A stretch of DNA of 64,000 nucleotides, from assembly GCA_021442155.1 (NCBI GenBank), contig CM038217.1, positions 145,883,643 through 145,947,642 on the forward strand, given 5' to 3'. The notes beneath the pieces are model-generated. The model searched no databases. It was not told the origin of the DNA and saw only the letters and a list, made by a program, of their open reading frames with translations. Below are positions 35,481 through 48,179 of this stretch, piece by piece. Made by a program: the position numbers and the translations under genes. The stretch comes from Cymbidium sinense (Eukaryota; Streptophyta; Magnoliopsida; Asparagales; Orchidaceae). Positions within the stretch are counted from its first letter, which is position 1. The number at the start of each line of letters is the position of its first letter.

Positions 35481-36650
35481 GAGTTTAGTTGGCTAGATTT
35501 AGTTTAGTTGGCTAGATTTTGGGTTGAGTTTAATTTAGTTGAGTTTATATATGGATTTAGAATTGATATATAAATTTCAATTGGTTTGGGTTCAAATGGG
35601 TTTTAAATCATTTGAAAATTTTCAAGTCAAAAGGGCTAGGTTGGGTTTAATTTGGGTTGATTTTGATTTGACTTGATAATTATAGATTGCATTTATATTT
35701 GGAATGATGATTGAAATAATAACTAATTTATGAGAAAATCAATTGAATTTGGGTTTTGGATTGAAGGAATTTGGCTAAGTCCATGGAGTTGGGTCATGTG
35801 GCTTAGGTTTGGATTTTGATTTAGTTTGATTTAGTTTTGAAAATTTAAATGCATATTTCATTTATATTTGTTAAGACGATTGAAGATTGGATTGGTTTAT
35901 AAGAAAATTATTTGAATTTGAAGTGATTTGAAGGCAAATTTGGCTAAGCTCATGAAGGTTGATTCATATGGCTTAGGAAGGGTTTTGATTTAATTTGATT
36001 TAGTTTTGATCATTTGAATGTAGATTTGATTTGTATTTGGGAAGGTAATTGAAGATATAAATTGGTTATGAGAAAATCAATTGATTTTGGATTGATTTGA
36101 ATTGGATATTTGCTAAGCTCGTGAAGGTTGATTTACGTGGCTTAGGAAAGATCTTGATTTGATTATAGATTTTGGAAAATTAGATTTGGAATTGGGTTTG
36201 ATTATAAGTTTGAGAGATTGATTGAAGGGTTGAATTGATATTTGAGAAAATAACTTGAGTTTGAATTGATTTGACTTTAGCTAAGGCTAAGTCCATAAGA
36301 TAAGATCATAAGGCTTAGGTTGATTTTGAGTTTGGATTTGATCATGGGCTTCAATCATTTGACATGGAGTTTGGATTTAGAATTGGATTTGGTATTTGAA
36401 TTGAATTTAAGGTTTCATTTTGGCTTAATAAGGTGAACATAGATTAGGTTTAGGTTATAGGGTAGGTGGATCTCTCTAAGTACTAAAGCATAGCCTAATC
36501 CTATGATTAATCCTTCTAAGTCTCTAGGCTTAAGTTAAGTGTTCACCTAAGTGCTAGAAGTTTCTTACGACTAAGGACATTTTAGTGTCTAAACGACTCC
36601 TAAGTCTAAGAGGAGGAGATTTAGTACTTACTCCAAAAGTAAGGTCAACA

Positions 36651-39482
36651 AAAGGACCCCAATAAATGTGGTGTAACTGACAAGGCACACCGCACGTATT
36701 GACGTTGATCAAGACGATCAATAATATCCAAATGATTGCAAGTGCTAACAAAATGATTTATACTTAAGCCCACAAGGTAGATAGAATCACGATCTTTGTG
36801 CAATGCAACTCAAGTTATGCCAAGGGCATAGGAGAGCCAGAAGGATTTGGTTAGAATTTCATGTTAAGGACATGAAGGAAAATCCGCTAAGGGATTACAC
36901 ATGCATTGGACATGACATGTAAGAGATTTATACCGAGGGCATAAAAGGAGAAATCCACTGGGGATTGAGTATGTGAACCTTCCACTAGAGAAGCAAGTTT
37001 GAGCTATCCGCTTGGGATATGAATTTGAGTTTGATTTTAAATATGATTTATGGAAAGAATATCCACTGAGGATAAGAATCTATAATCCACTAGGGATCAA
37101 GATCAAATCAATTTCAATTTATTTTTATCTTAATTGATGTAAAGGCATATCTGTTTAGGATATGGTCTTGAATCTGCTAAGGATTGGCAATGTGAACCTT
37201 CCAATAGGGAAGCAGGTTTGAGCTATCCACTGTGGATAAGGGTTTGATTTTAATTTTAAATATGATTTGTTTAGGGATGTATCCACTAGGGATAAGAGTT
37301 CAGTTGGATTTTTTATGGCTCCATTGGGGAGGATGGTTTTGAATTGAGGGTATATCCATTGGGGATGTGAACTTGATTAAATGTGATGGATTTGATTCAT
37401 GGACCCTGTCAGTGTGCGATGGACTCACTGAGAAGGGGCTATGTCGGCCTGGGCCTTTCTCAAATTTATAAATCCAAAGGGATAGTCTACCAGCCACAAA
37501 GTAGGACTATCCAACATAAGGGGTTGCCTTTCAGTGTGCAACGACTGTGCTAGGAAGAAAGTATAGCAAGCTTACATCTTCCAAAGCAAGGACCAGCCGT
37601 TAGGGTGATCTATTGGATGTGCAACAAATCAAAGTTGACCTAGGGCGACTACTGAGGGAGTGTTGTTGGCGATCTTAACTCAACTCAAGAGTAGTCAAGA
37701 TTAATTTCATTTGATTTATTTTAATTTCATTTGGTTTATTTTCACTTTTTTTAATTTCATTTGATGGATCTCATCGTGTGTGATGGACCGCGCTGAGAAT
37801 GGTCTATATTGGCATTGACCTATCTCAGATTTATCGATCCAAAGGGGTAGTCTATCGGCCGAAGGGTAGGACTATCCGACATAAGGGTGCCTTCGGTGTG
37901 CAACAGCTATACTAGGAGGAAAGCATAGCATACTTACATCTTCCAAAGCAAAGAATAACCGTTGGGGTGACCTGTTAGTAGTACAACAAATCAAACCCAA
38001 TCTAGGGCAACCCGTCGATGTGCAATGGTCGTGCTGCAAAGAATGCGTAGCAGACTTACATCTTCCAAAGTAAGGATGACAACCGAGGTGACCTGTTGGT
38101 GGCACAACAAGTCGAACCCAACCTAAGGGCGACTACTGAGAGAGCACCGCTGGGAACTTATCTCAACTCAAGAGTAGTCAGGCGATTCTTATAAGGAGTT
38201 TTGCTGAAACTGCCCTAAAGATATAATGCCTGCTTGGGAAAGGTACCACTAGGGGCATTCTCCTAATCCACAAGCGAATATATATTTTGTTTATTTATAT
38301 ATTTCTGTGGACTCTGTTGGTGTGCGAGGGACCAAACTGAGAAGGGGATATGTCAGCCTTGACAAATCTCAGATTCACTAGACCATGGGAGAATCTATGC
38401 ATTCTCGTAATAATCTCCAACCATGGGGGGTGGTTACTAGGAAAGGGGACTATCCAATCTAGAAGTAACCGGGTACTCGGGGTCGCAAAGGACGTGATCC
38501 AAATAGAGTGCTGTGGGAGGTGCCACTAGGGAATTATCCGGACCTCAGAAATAAGAATGCTTGTAGGTGTACTCATGGCGAAGTAGACTTACTTACACCA
38601 TGAGTATCCACTAGGTGGGTCCTATCAGCATAGTGAATACCAACCAACCTAAGGTGCCCGTCGGTGTGCAATGATCAGTCTAAGAAGAAGGGATGTAGAC
38701 TTATATCTCCTTAAAGCAAAACTGATCTCCATGATAGTCTATCATCAACTCGATAGGTGCTATCTGACATAGGGCTACCCATTCGTGTGCAATGGCTGTG
38801 CTAGGAAGAAAGCATAGCAGACTTACATCTCCCAAAGGGAGGAACAATCGCTGGGGTGACCCATTATTGGCTTAATAGATCGACCCAACCTAAGATTGAC
38901 TATGAAGTAGGGAGTCACAAAGAAGGACTGGACCCGACTTGAAGTAGTCAAGAGAAAATGAGCCACTGGGGGACTTACCCTAAACTTTAAATGTACTTAA
39001 GCTAGTCAGTTCACGATGGCTAGTTTAAGAAGAAGGTGTAGCAGACTTACACCCACTTAAATGAAGCCAGCATGATGATAGCTTACTGATGGCGTAGTAA
39101 GACCTACTATGTTAACAAGATGCTTATCGGTGTGCATCAATCAAATCTGTTAAGAAAGTGTAGTGACTTACATCCTCCTAACAAGGGACTGGGGTGACAT
39201 ACTAACAGGGTAGAACGTTAGCCTGACCTAGAGAAACTACTGAGTGAGTGCCGTCGGGGGCACTATCCGAACTCAAAGTAGCCCGAGACAAAAGATATGT
39301 GTTTGTATGTAATTTTATGTTTATGTTGTGTTGATGGAGGATAGAATGCTACTTGGATTCTCTTACACTTAACCTAAACACGTCATGGAAGATTCACAAA
39401 TGAGCAAAGAATGCATTAAATGAAGAGAATATTTGATTTGAATAGAAATTTTTATTGATGATGAATATTTTCAAACATGATT
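36651..39482 (-). repeat. E2 3' UTR with tandem repeats and PBS-complementary motifs
   Basis: About 2.8 kb without coding sequence lies between the pol stop and LTR A. From 36,880 to 37,370 the plus strand holds about ten copies of TCCACTRGGGAT-like words; those at 36,954-36,965, 37,086-37,097 and 37,282-37,293 are exact 12-mers of PBS cores, here in the opposite orientation to the PBS. From 37,380 to 39,250 there are degenerate ~330-360 bp units (anchors AGTCTACCAGCC/AGTCTATCGGCC at 37,482 and 37,845) with shorter sub-repeats of the type GCAGACTTACATCTTCCAAAG. Confidence 0.7.
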
Positions 39483-40600
39483 TTAAGGATAATATTTCTT
39501 TAGGTAAAGCCCGTTGATTAGAAGCATCGTGTGCTCTACTTTATGATTGATGAGTTAATATGATCCTCCTTGGTAGGCTTTCTTTATCGCAAAAGGGTCT
39601 TCCAACTAGGTTCAAACGTGCCTCCCATTGTACAACGGGCAATAATTGGTCTCCTTAAAACTAAAACAAGCTCTTCTACTTGAAAAGCTCCAGGATAGAT
39701 CAACTTGTTGTGAGCTTGAATCATTTTGGCTTTGTACAACTCAATATTTTGGCATGCCGTAGGTGTCTCTCCTCCAAACCTTCGAGCTCTTCTAACCATA
39801 ACTTGGCATTCTGCTCCATTGTGATCTTGCTACCCATAGCTATCTTTAGTGATGGGAGTTGGACTTCTAATGGTAGAACGGCTATGGACCCATACACTAA
39901 GAAGAAAGTAGTAGATAGAGTTAGAGTTTTGTATGTAGTACGGTAGGCCCACAAGGCTTCAACTAACTACTCATGCCACTATCTTTTGTTATTATCGAGC
40001 ATCTTGGATGAGAGTTTTGTTGAAGGCTTGCCAAGCCATTTACCCTTGGTAGTAAATGGTAGAATACCTCCAATCTATGTTGTGTCTCTGGGTAAAGTTG
40101 TTAATATTGGTGCTATTGAATGCAATATCATTATCAGATATAATTAATCGAGGCACCCCGAACCTATATATGATATAGTTCCTAAAAAATTAGAGCACAT
40201 GCCGAGTGACCTCGGGATCACCTCCCCACTTGAAAAGTCAAGTGACTTGGATGAACCGATGACCTTTGGAAGAAGGAGGGTCAATCATACCCACTATGTC
40301 GGTACCCCCAACACTCGAATGGCCATGAGGTCAATGTAGGATGTAGAATGTTGGGTAGTTGGTGTAGGACGATACCGTGTACCTAACAATGGTGGCATCG
40401 CCTAGCTATTTCTATGCAATCTGTAATTATCAATGGCTAGTAGTATCCTAGTCTCTTGATTTTAGCTTTCATCTTCATACCAGAATGATGAGCTCCACAT
40501 AATCTTGAGTGTACCTCAATCACAATCTTACAGGCTTCGTGTTTGTCTAAGTAGTGTAACTACATATGATCAAAGAACCACCAGTATAAGGTGCCATCTA
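39483..40600 (-). pseudogene. E2 integrase relic
   Basis: The polyprotein ends NGLYLKKYYP with TAA at 39,483-39,485, parallel to E1. Upstream in sense order are IDGTLYWWFFDH (about 40,590), the zinc-binding region, the first catalytic Asp in GTDIVGMIDPP (about 40,300), the second in GVPRLIISDND (about 40,140), and NGLAS where a 1-nt deletion destroys the frame at the catalytic Glu (about 40,040). The frame 39,721-39,954 then reads MWAYRTTYKTLTLSTTFFLVYGS and LPLEVQLPSLKIA, the C-terminal part of the core. LVLVLRRPIIARCTMGGTFEPSW follows. No insertion like the one in E1 is present. Confidence 0.85.
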
Positions 40601-40619
40601 TGAGAGTGTAGGAAAGTGT

Positions 40620-41290
40620 TCTCTACTTCACCTGATATGCTAGTGACTTCTCTTGATATAGTTTGCATCTATTTTAGTAATCCATGAATGGTTGCCTCCA
40701 ATTTAACTCCTCATCCTTTTTGGCAATGGCAACCTCCCCTTCAAGAGAGTACTTTTTGATAAGTTTGGCATCAATAAGGGATAAGACTTATCTATTTTCG
40801 ACCTTTATTGGTATGGACTCATCTTCCGGACATGTTAACTCCTTGGCAAGTTTGGATAAAATATATGATCTGGTGTTTTCTCTTCAAAGAATATTGTAAA
40901 TGATAACCTCTGGGATTTGGGCCAACAACTCTATAGTACACTTGTGGTAGTGATGGAGCTTAGGCCTTAGAACCTTATAGGACCCAGTGATTTGATTGAT
41001 GACAAATTAAGAATCCCCAAAGATGTTGATATTCTAGATGCTTAAAGTAATGACTAACTCTAGACCGACAATCAAAGCCTCATATTTGGCTTCATTGTTG
41101 GTGCATGGATTAGACAGGTGAAATGAGAATCCCTTTACATCGCAGTCTGGAGTTAGGAGAACTACTCCTACCCCTACCTTTTTTGGAATAATAGATTATG
41201 GTTCTTCTCCTCTTTGAGAGGAAGCCGCAACATCAAAGTACATCTCCCAGCGAAAAATGCTAGTTTCTCCTAAGTTCATAATTTGTTCAT
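40620..41290 (-). pseudogene. E2 second RNase H-like domain and tether
   Basis: Sense-strand frames give RWEMYFDVAAS (about 41,250; the usual DGAA is DVAA), SNPCTNNEAKYEALIVGLEL with the catalytic Glu (about 41,070) and NIFGDS followed by a stop and FVINQIT (about 41,000). The tail region at about 40,690-40,900 matches the E1 tether. It is collinear with the E1 domain at 12,080-12,720 and lies downstream of the RT-linked RNase H, so the dual RNase H layout is confirmed in both copies. Confidence 0.8.
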
Positions 41291-41462
41291 CTGAGAGGTC
41301 ATCACTAAGCGTAGAGTCGACATGAAGTGGGTGTGCAGCTAAGAAATCCACTAGTGCTTATCCTTTCACCGCATGGAGGGGTACAAAAGTAATGTAAAAC
41401 TGTGATAAAATCATGGACCAACATGCCAACCATCCAGATAGTATCAGCCATGTCATGAGATA

Positions 41463-42992
41463 TTATAATGGAATGATGTTAAAGATCAATTTCACCTTAT
41501 GAGAAATCATGTAATATCGTAGCTTTTGGGATGCAAAGATTAAAGCTAGGAAATGCTTCGAAATAGGTGGATAGTTTGCTTTAGTAGGGAATAGATGGGG
41601 ACTGAGGTAGTAGAGCATGTTTTCTTTCCCTTCATCATTAGTTTGAGCCAACAAAGCACTAAGGGAGTCATCTATTGCAGTAGTGTAAAGTATGAGCGCC
41701 TTGCTCGGGATAAGGGATGTTAGACCTGATAGCTTCATCAGGTAGTGGTTGATGTCTTCAAAGGCATGCTGATACTTATCACCCCACTTGAACTTGATGT
41801 TCTTTTTGATAAGTGTCAAGAATGGGTGGCATCTTCTTGATAGGTTGGAAATGAAACGTCTTAGATACGCCAATCGCCCTTGAAATGATCTAAGTAGAGT
41901 TAAACTTTTAGGCGGTGAAATTTCTAATATTACTTTAATCTTCTCCATATCGATTTTGATTCTATGATGTCAAACAATAAACCCAAGGATTTTCTTTGAA
42001 GTTACTCCGAATGCAGACTTCAGGGGGTTCATTTTGAGGTTAAATTATCTAAATCATTCGAAAACTACTCTCAAGTCAAAGAGATGGTCTTCATTTTTTT
42101 TACACTTGACTATGAGATCATCGACATAGCATTTGACTTGATGATGAATAAGTTCATAGAAGATTTGAGTCATAGCCCGCTAGTATGTAGCACCGACATT
42201 TTTAAGACTGAAAGGCATGACCTTATAGCAATAGGTTTCGATCGAGGTTCGAAAAGCATTAATTTTCTCATCTTTAGGAGCCGTCTTTATTTGATTATAT
42301 TTAGATGAGCCATCCATGAAAGAGAAGACTACATGAGATGAAGCAATGTCCACCATCAGTTTTGGTATCTATAGTGGAAATTCATCTTTCGGACATGCCT
42401 TATTTAAGTCCCTAAAATTGATGCATATGAGAATTTGGTCATTCTTCTTCTTAACTGGGACGATACTGGCCAACCAGATAAGATATTTTTCTTCCTAGTT
42501 GAAACCAACATCGATCAGTTTCTTGACTTTAGAAATGAACTATTTAATGTCTAATCACATGTGTTTAGGAGCTTGCTTGATAGGGTTAGCACTAGGTTGT
42601 ATTGCTAGTTTGTGGACTACTATGTTAAAAGATAAACTAAGCATCTCTTCATAACTCTATGTGAAGAAGTCCTTAAACTCAGTCAATAGCCTAACTAAGT
42701 CATTAGTTTTAGTTTCATTCAACAAGAAACTGATGTATGTCAGACTTGGATTATCTTCAGTCTCTAGGTAGATTTCTTTGAGCTTGTAGATGGTTAACCT
42801 GATCTCTTCTTCGAACTCTGGCGGTGCATCTTTGACTTCAAACTCATCTGGACTATATGAAGTTTCTAAGCACACCACCTCATATAAGTTAATGTGATTT
42901 GAAAAGAACCTATCAGATTCCAAATGATTGGTGATGACTAGGCAGTAATCGTAAACATTGACTGAACTCACTATACCAAATCTTAGTCCCAA
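41463..42992 (-). pseudogene. E2 reverse transcriptase and RT-linked RNase H relic
   Basis: The frame 42,657-42,992 has DAPPEFEEEIRLTIYKLKEI and LLTEFKDFF, the lead-in to RT. Next come ICINFRDLN (about 42,420), FSFMDGSSKYNQI with the motif-A Asp kept (about 42,320), MPFSLKNVGATY followed by a stop, and YVDDLIV at 42,117-42,128. The frame 41,463-41,948 (161 aa) gives the connection PPKSLTLLRSFQGRLAYLRR and the RNase H part LILYTTAIDDSLSALLAQ, LYYLS and LALIFASQKLRYYM. Catalytic residues of RT are better preserved than in E1, but stops and frameshifts remain. Confidence 0.85.
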
Positions 42993-42999
42993 TCTTGAT

Positions 43000-43870
43000 T
43001 GAGAGATTTTGCATTTATTCTACCATATTTTTTTTTGAAATAGTCTAACCTATGCTTTAACCAAGTATGCGAGATTAACCCTTTCTTTGCTAGATTATGA
43101 ACACACGGTGAGTACCAATCAAAAGATAATTCTATTAAATCTTTATATGAATCATCCTCAAGTCTACATTAACTTCTTAACTTAAGGATGATGCTCCCAA
43201 AAAGAATCTCAGAGTCTTCACATCTGTGGATGATTTAGGGGCTTCCTTAACTACCAAACAATCAACTTTTTGTTAGAAAAGTGGGGTTAGAGCTAAGGTT
43301 CCCAACTGCTTAATTATTTCACATTTAGACGTGGATACACATATGCTTTGCTTTGGAGCCCGATCTTGTTTGCTATTTGGCTCAAGTGTCACCTCCAAAG
43401 GAATCTACTATTGAGAAGAGCTGGCTGGACTGCTAACCATATAAGACTCATCCTCTGAACTAGATTCTAAGTCAATATGGATAGCATGTGTACTCTTGGT
43501 AGCTGGGACATATCTTCTATTGGCTGGCCAATAAAGAAGTTTTTCACTCCTGGGGCTGCCTCTGAACTGTCCTCTTCCTCTACCTGGTGGAAGTCGGGTC
43601 ATCCTACCCATATGTTTGAATGGAGTAACAAACTGTAGGTGGAATCTAATGTCAGGCTCCACTTCCTCCTCAAAGTCTATTTCTCGCTCCCTTTTATTTT
43701 CTTTTTCCTTTTCTTTTTTTTTTCTTTTCTTTTTTTTTTTAATTTTAAACTTTTACTAAGTTTGCAATAATATAATTGTTGATTTTGAGAGGTAGTAGTA
43801 ATCCTCATATATGACCTGAACTAAAATGGATTGAGATCTCCTTGACAAAATAGCATCTCTCTCATAAACT
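43000..43870 (-). pseudogene. E2 protease-RT linker with Lys/Glu-rich polypurine tract
   Basis: The frame 43,408-43,662 reads EPDIRFHLQFVTPFKHMGRM, LPPGRGRGQFRGSPR and LESSSEDESYMVSS. Upstream of it, 43,680-43,745 is a long T/C run on the plus strand, a purine tract in sense, coding K/E-rich sequence. E1 has both the SSEDES-type acidic patch and the tract. Role unknown. Confidence 0.6.
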
Positions 43871-43879
43871 TCAACATGT

Positions 43880-44420
43880 TGGATGTGGGTTTTCATGTAT
43901 CCATGGTCTCCAAAGAAAATCATTGAATGATGTATTTGAGTCTATAATGTGAAACTTAGCTTCATTCTTCTAATCATCTACTCCAAGGGCAACACTACGG
44001 AGCCCAAGGCCCTCTCGCCTTGTTCATTAAATCCTCTCAATATCATCCTTTTCTTTTAGAGTTTGGAGATGTCGATCCTCAAGTAGGCAAGGGTTCTTAA
44101 ACTCATAATGTTGACTGATGAACCCGGATCAACCAAAACTCTGGATAGCCTATATCTGCCAACATCCACTGTAATGTAAAGAGGACAGTTGTGCTTGATC
44201 ATCCCTAGAAGTAAGTCTTCATCGCTGAATGTAACTCCTAGGATATTTTTTGAGTGGCATGCCTCCCCTTCAATAGAGGTTAACTGAGCTAAGCATATCT
44301 TAGGAACAAGTAGAGCCTTGATTAGAGATTTCATCTCTCTTTGGATAAGAAAAGGGCATCATATATGCTTAACTTAGCTATCAACTTTCTAAGATAAGCT
44401 AGGATGTTATAATCAACTCT
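43880..44420 (-). pseudogene. E2 aspartic protease relic
   Basis: The frame 44,056-44,334 ends DEDLLLGMIKHNCPLYIT, VGRYRLSRVLVDPGSSVNIM and SLRTLAYLRIDISKL. DPGSS (44,110-44,133) is the active-site region, a variant of the usual D-T/S-G. The C-terminal half is shifted in frame: RPWIHENPH is read at about 43,900. The surrounding order matches E1. The first half looks nearly intact, but the domain as a whole is split. Confidence 0.8.
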
Positions 44421-46560
44421 AGCTTGGTCCTCCACAAGCATATCCATAGGTGGTTCATCCTATGGAGGGGCTATCTACTCACTAGAACCAATGACTTGCT
44501 TACCCTTATCTTGAGGTGCTACCCTAGAAGGTAGAACTTTTCCACTACATAGGTTGACTTCAATGAATTCATGTGGCGGGTTGGTGGAAAGTTCTACCTG
44601 CTCATCGGGTATATCTTCAGCTTATTCTATGGGACCCTCAGAGTTGGTCAACACAAAGTCAATCTCAATGGGTGAACCCGATTGATTCAAAAAAGGAAAG
44701 TCCAATTCTGAATCATAAGAGAAAGGATCAGAATTTTTTATGCTATTATTATTATTTAGACTTTGAGAGATTTTAATTGGAATGAGATCATCAAGACTAT
44801 CAAAAGTAGAGAAGATATAAGTGGAATCAGCTTTTTTCATTGATTATTTTCTAGGTGGAGGTACATGATAGAAATCAAGTAAAGTATGCGGAGCGAGGGT
44901 TAGTACCCTTGTCCATAGATACAATGTTTCTACTAGTAGAACAAGAGCTGGATGAAGTGGTAGTAGCTGCAACGATGGAAGGAATGTTGAATTGGGATGA
45001 TGGTTGTGCTACTTGGCTATCCTAGGTAAGTGTGGACTGCTGCTACTGCTACTGCTGAGCTCCCACCCTCCTCGAGTTATTTTTAACAACTTGCAAACCT
45101 TCCTTGATGTTGGAGGTTTGAGCTACCTCAGGCACCTGCAAAGAATGTTTCTTGATCTTTGAGATGATCTTTTTAGAGGTTCAGGATAAGAAGATATCCC
45201 AACCTTCTTTTATCTTGAGAGAATCACATGTATCCCCAATGATTACTTTAATAGAACTAGATGGTTATTCTAGAAAGTATTCCTTAAGGATAACAATGAC
45301 ACCTGACTTGCTACGCTCAAGCCAGTCCTTGAAAGTGATGCAATCTTATAAGACATGGCCTAACATGTGAAGGTAGGGGAAAAAATTTGGATCATCACTC
45401 TTGCCCACTTCCTCTAGCCTCTCAGGCTCTGGTAGCTGGAAATCAGGTTTCTTTAAGAGATTCTTAAATATCTTCTAACTACCTCCCTCTTGAATGAATA
45501 TGGCTTAATTAAATTGTCTAGAAGAGTAAGTGGATAGTAGCTACCTGGCGGTGGATATGAATACCACTGCTGAGTGTACTGCTAAGGAGGTAGTGGTGGT
45601 GGACATTATGGTAGTTGTGGTGGCCGGTATGGTAGTCGAGGTGGTGGAAGAGGAGGTGGAAAGTAGGCTACTGAGCTCGTGGTCTCTCAAACTAAACTCT
45701 AGCTAGTTGCTTCCCTCTATCCACTGACATAACTATCCCTAGCCTCTTCTCAAACACTTTCTATAACTTAAGCTTGGATGATTGGTCTTGGAAAGGAAAC
45801 TGTTTAACTTTCTCTTATAGACTGGCCGCATTGTTGATTAATTCTCAAAGGTTTTGATTGTGAAGTCCTTAAGAAGGAAAGCAACTGGGCCATGGATTTT
45901 CTTGAGAAGAATTTTAATGGCATGATGTTTGGATAGCTGTGATTTGCATTTCATACTCAAGTTATGCCACCTGAGAATGTAATCAACAAGGGACTCATTG
46001 GAATTTTTTTTGCTACAACAAGGTTACCCATAGTTACCCTTTGTTGGGCTCCAGCAAATCTCTTGATAAAGAGTTGCTCCAACTCAGCAAAAGTCTTCAC
46101 TGAATCATTAGGTAGTTCAGCGTACTAATCAAATGTAACCCCTGAGAGATTGCTACTGAACAAGCAAAAGAGAAGTGCATCACTACCACCAGCATTGCAA
46201 CATCCAGCTCTAAAATGTGCCATATGTTGCCGTAGGTTCCCACTGCCATCGAAACTCTTGAAGGATGGTGGCATGAATCCCTTGGGGTATTGGACCACAT
46301 CGAATTCCTCTAGGTAAGGTCTACCCATTGGAATGAATGAGCTCCCCTGGGCTTGTTCCAATGCTTCTTTCACTTGTTGCTCCACCATCTCCTTAATGTC
46401 TTTCTCAAGCATGGAGGTACTATCTAAGACCTTCCTATGCAAACTACCTCTATCTTGATCCATGAGATAGGCACTCTTGGGAGGATCTAAGACATGTAAG
46501 AGCTCAGGCCAATCAGCCTCCATGGGACCGGTCTGCGAAACTGGAGTTTGGTTCTAGAAT
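44420..46560 (-). pseudogene. E2 gag relic and gag-protease linker
   Basis: The frame 46,125-46,523 (132 aa) contains a coiled-coil-like LEKDIKEMVEQQVKEALEQA, then YPKGFMPPSFKSFDGSGN, RQHMAHFRAGC and LFSSNLSGVTFD, the core of the retrotransposon gag domain. In a shifted frame SLVDYILRWHNLSMKCKSQL follows (about 45,980). A Pro/Tyr-rich linker lies at 45,540-45,680. YLHMLGHVL*DC then TFKDWLERS at about 45,310-45,390 is the zinc-knuckle-like tail. The frame 44,622-44,840 (acidic, Asn/Ser-rich) is the linker to protease, with a homologue in E1 near 15,940-16,080. Confidence 0.8.
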
Positions 46561-46786
46561 GCTAGAACTACTATTAACAAATCCTCAACCCTCCTCTCCA
46601 TCCTGTTGATCTTCTCATCCTTCTTCTTGAGCTGCTGAAGGAGGTACTGGGTTGAGTGAGAGGTGTCTCCTTCCTCAATCATAGCACCTTCCTAGCTCTG
46701 ATGGTCTCTATGGAGGGATCCTCAAGTATTTACCATGCGGATTTTTGTTGAATCCTCAAATAGGTCATCCTCATTGGGGTCAAAAT

Positions 46787-48179
46787 CTACTCTACCCTCT
46801 TCTCGATTAGAATAATCACTCCAAAGAAATTGCTTCTTTTCAGCATAAAGTAATCTTCTAGGATATAATTTAGTGAACAATCTCTTACTATGCCTGGCCG
46901 AACTGGTACAAACACTCGCTGATGGCTGATTGTAAGACTGTGATCATCTGAATCTATACACCAGATACTGCTTACTGATGGAGTGATATCCCTAGGGGAA
47001 TCAACTACCATGGAGACTACGCTAGTATACTTTACTTCCTCTACTGCTAACTGCGATGATGGAACGATTATGACACTTTTGGGTTGCCACTCCCTCTTCA
47101 TCACTGTTGAAGTGGAAGGTTGAATGGGAGAGCTTGACCTCACCTCAACTAGTGACATAGATGGAGCAGGATCCTTAGGCCATAGCCGAATCATAAATAG
47201 AGATGTCCTCTCTCTAGATGCAGGTTTCTGTACTTTGGTGGGGACTGTGGAAGGAGGGACTTGAACAGGTGATGGTGGGTGATGAGTGGAGCGGTGTGAT
47301 GGTGGAGACACCGACTGCCTCTTTGCTGGTGCTCTCCTCCTATGGCTAGTGGTGCCTATAAGGACTATGCCATCGGTATGATTGACTGGTAGACGCATCG
47401 TGGAAATTCATCAATGTCGGTGTCCTAATCGCCTAATCTCATTCTCTGCTTCTTGCCTGCTTGGGCTATAACTCTAGCCTCTAAGGCTTTTTCTCTATGT
47501 ATCTGATCCCTCACACTCCTAGAGATCAGAGTCCTCAAATCAAACAATGTGCCAAACTCTGAGCATCCATTGGCTCTGCCAACCTGGTGAAGAACTGATC
47601 ATAAACCAGCATAAGGCTTCCTCCTCTCATTAGCTGGTACCTCAAACTGTGTTGATGGTGGAGGAAATGCAGGGATCCTCCTATAGTCTTCCTTTATATC
47701 CAAAGTTGAGAGGGGGTGAAATGTGCTACCACTTAGGAGTGGAGAGGTCTTATGGGGAGAACCCTAGTCAGAAATGTGAGAGGCCTCATCGACCTGCCTA
47801 GCCTCACGCTCATAATATTGCTTGATCTTCCTACTCTTATTGCGGCACTGCATCTTTCTGAGCGAAGTAGAATAAGAACAAGAACATACCTCAAAGGTAG
47901 GGGAGACTATCTCAAAGGCCAAGTTAATTTTCCCCATAATAATTGGGGAAACTAGTGAGGAGGTGCTAGTCCTTGTTGGGACTGCAGCGAGGGCAACAAC
48001 ATACTGAATGACGGGCACTGTAGGCATTAGCACTGAAACCAAAATAGATGGAATTGATACTGGCACTATTGTGGAAACCTCGACGGCCTTCCTCTTCAGC
48101 GAGGGAAACTCAGAATCTGATGGGACATCAAAATGAAGGAGTGGCTTCTGTCCTGCCACATTCTCTCTATTGACGATCG
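46787..48179 (-). pseudogene. E2 extra ORF upstream of gag, truncated by LTR B
   Basis: Two frames survive. 46,787-47,398 (203 aa) is Pro/Ser-rich with PPSHRSTHHPPSPVQVPPS and MIRLWPKDPAP, matching E1 18,104-18,643. 47,764-48,159 (131 aa) starts near GQKPLLHFDVPSDSEFPSLK and matches the C-terminal part of E1 19,277-19,564. The N-terminal ~70 residues seen in E1 (HDMDLALDQADFHH and onward) are missing, because LTR B begins at 48,180. Confidence 0.65.

Larger units (their letters stand above)
28856..36650 (-). repeat. LTR A (E2 3' LTR), ~7.8 kb
   Basis: It starts TGTGATGCTTATTTTTGG and ends GGTCAACA, i.e. sense-strand TGTTGACC...; other LTR copies share these ends. Past 36,650 the sequence continues into the 3' UTR just as past 6,998 in E1, which fixes this as the junction. 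It includes the triplicated segment (31,440-32,045), a GC-richer patch (33,425-33,560), a GGTCAA cluster (34,690-35,480) and ~180 bp tandem repeats (35,560-36,400). Open frames at 33,615-33,878 and 33,945-34,172 have no counterpart in the other LTRs and are not called. Confidence 0.8.
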
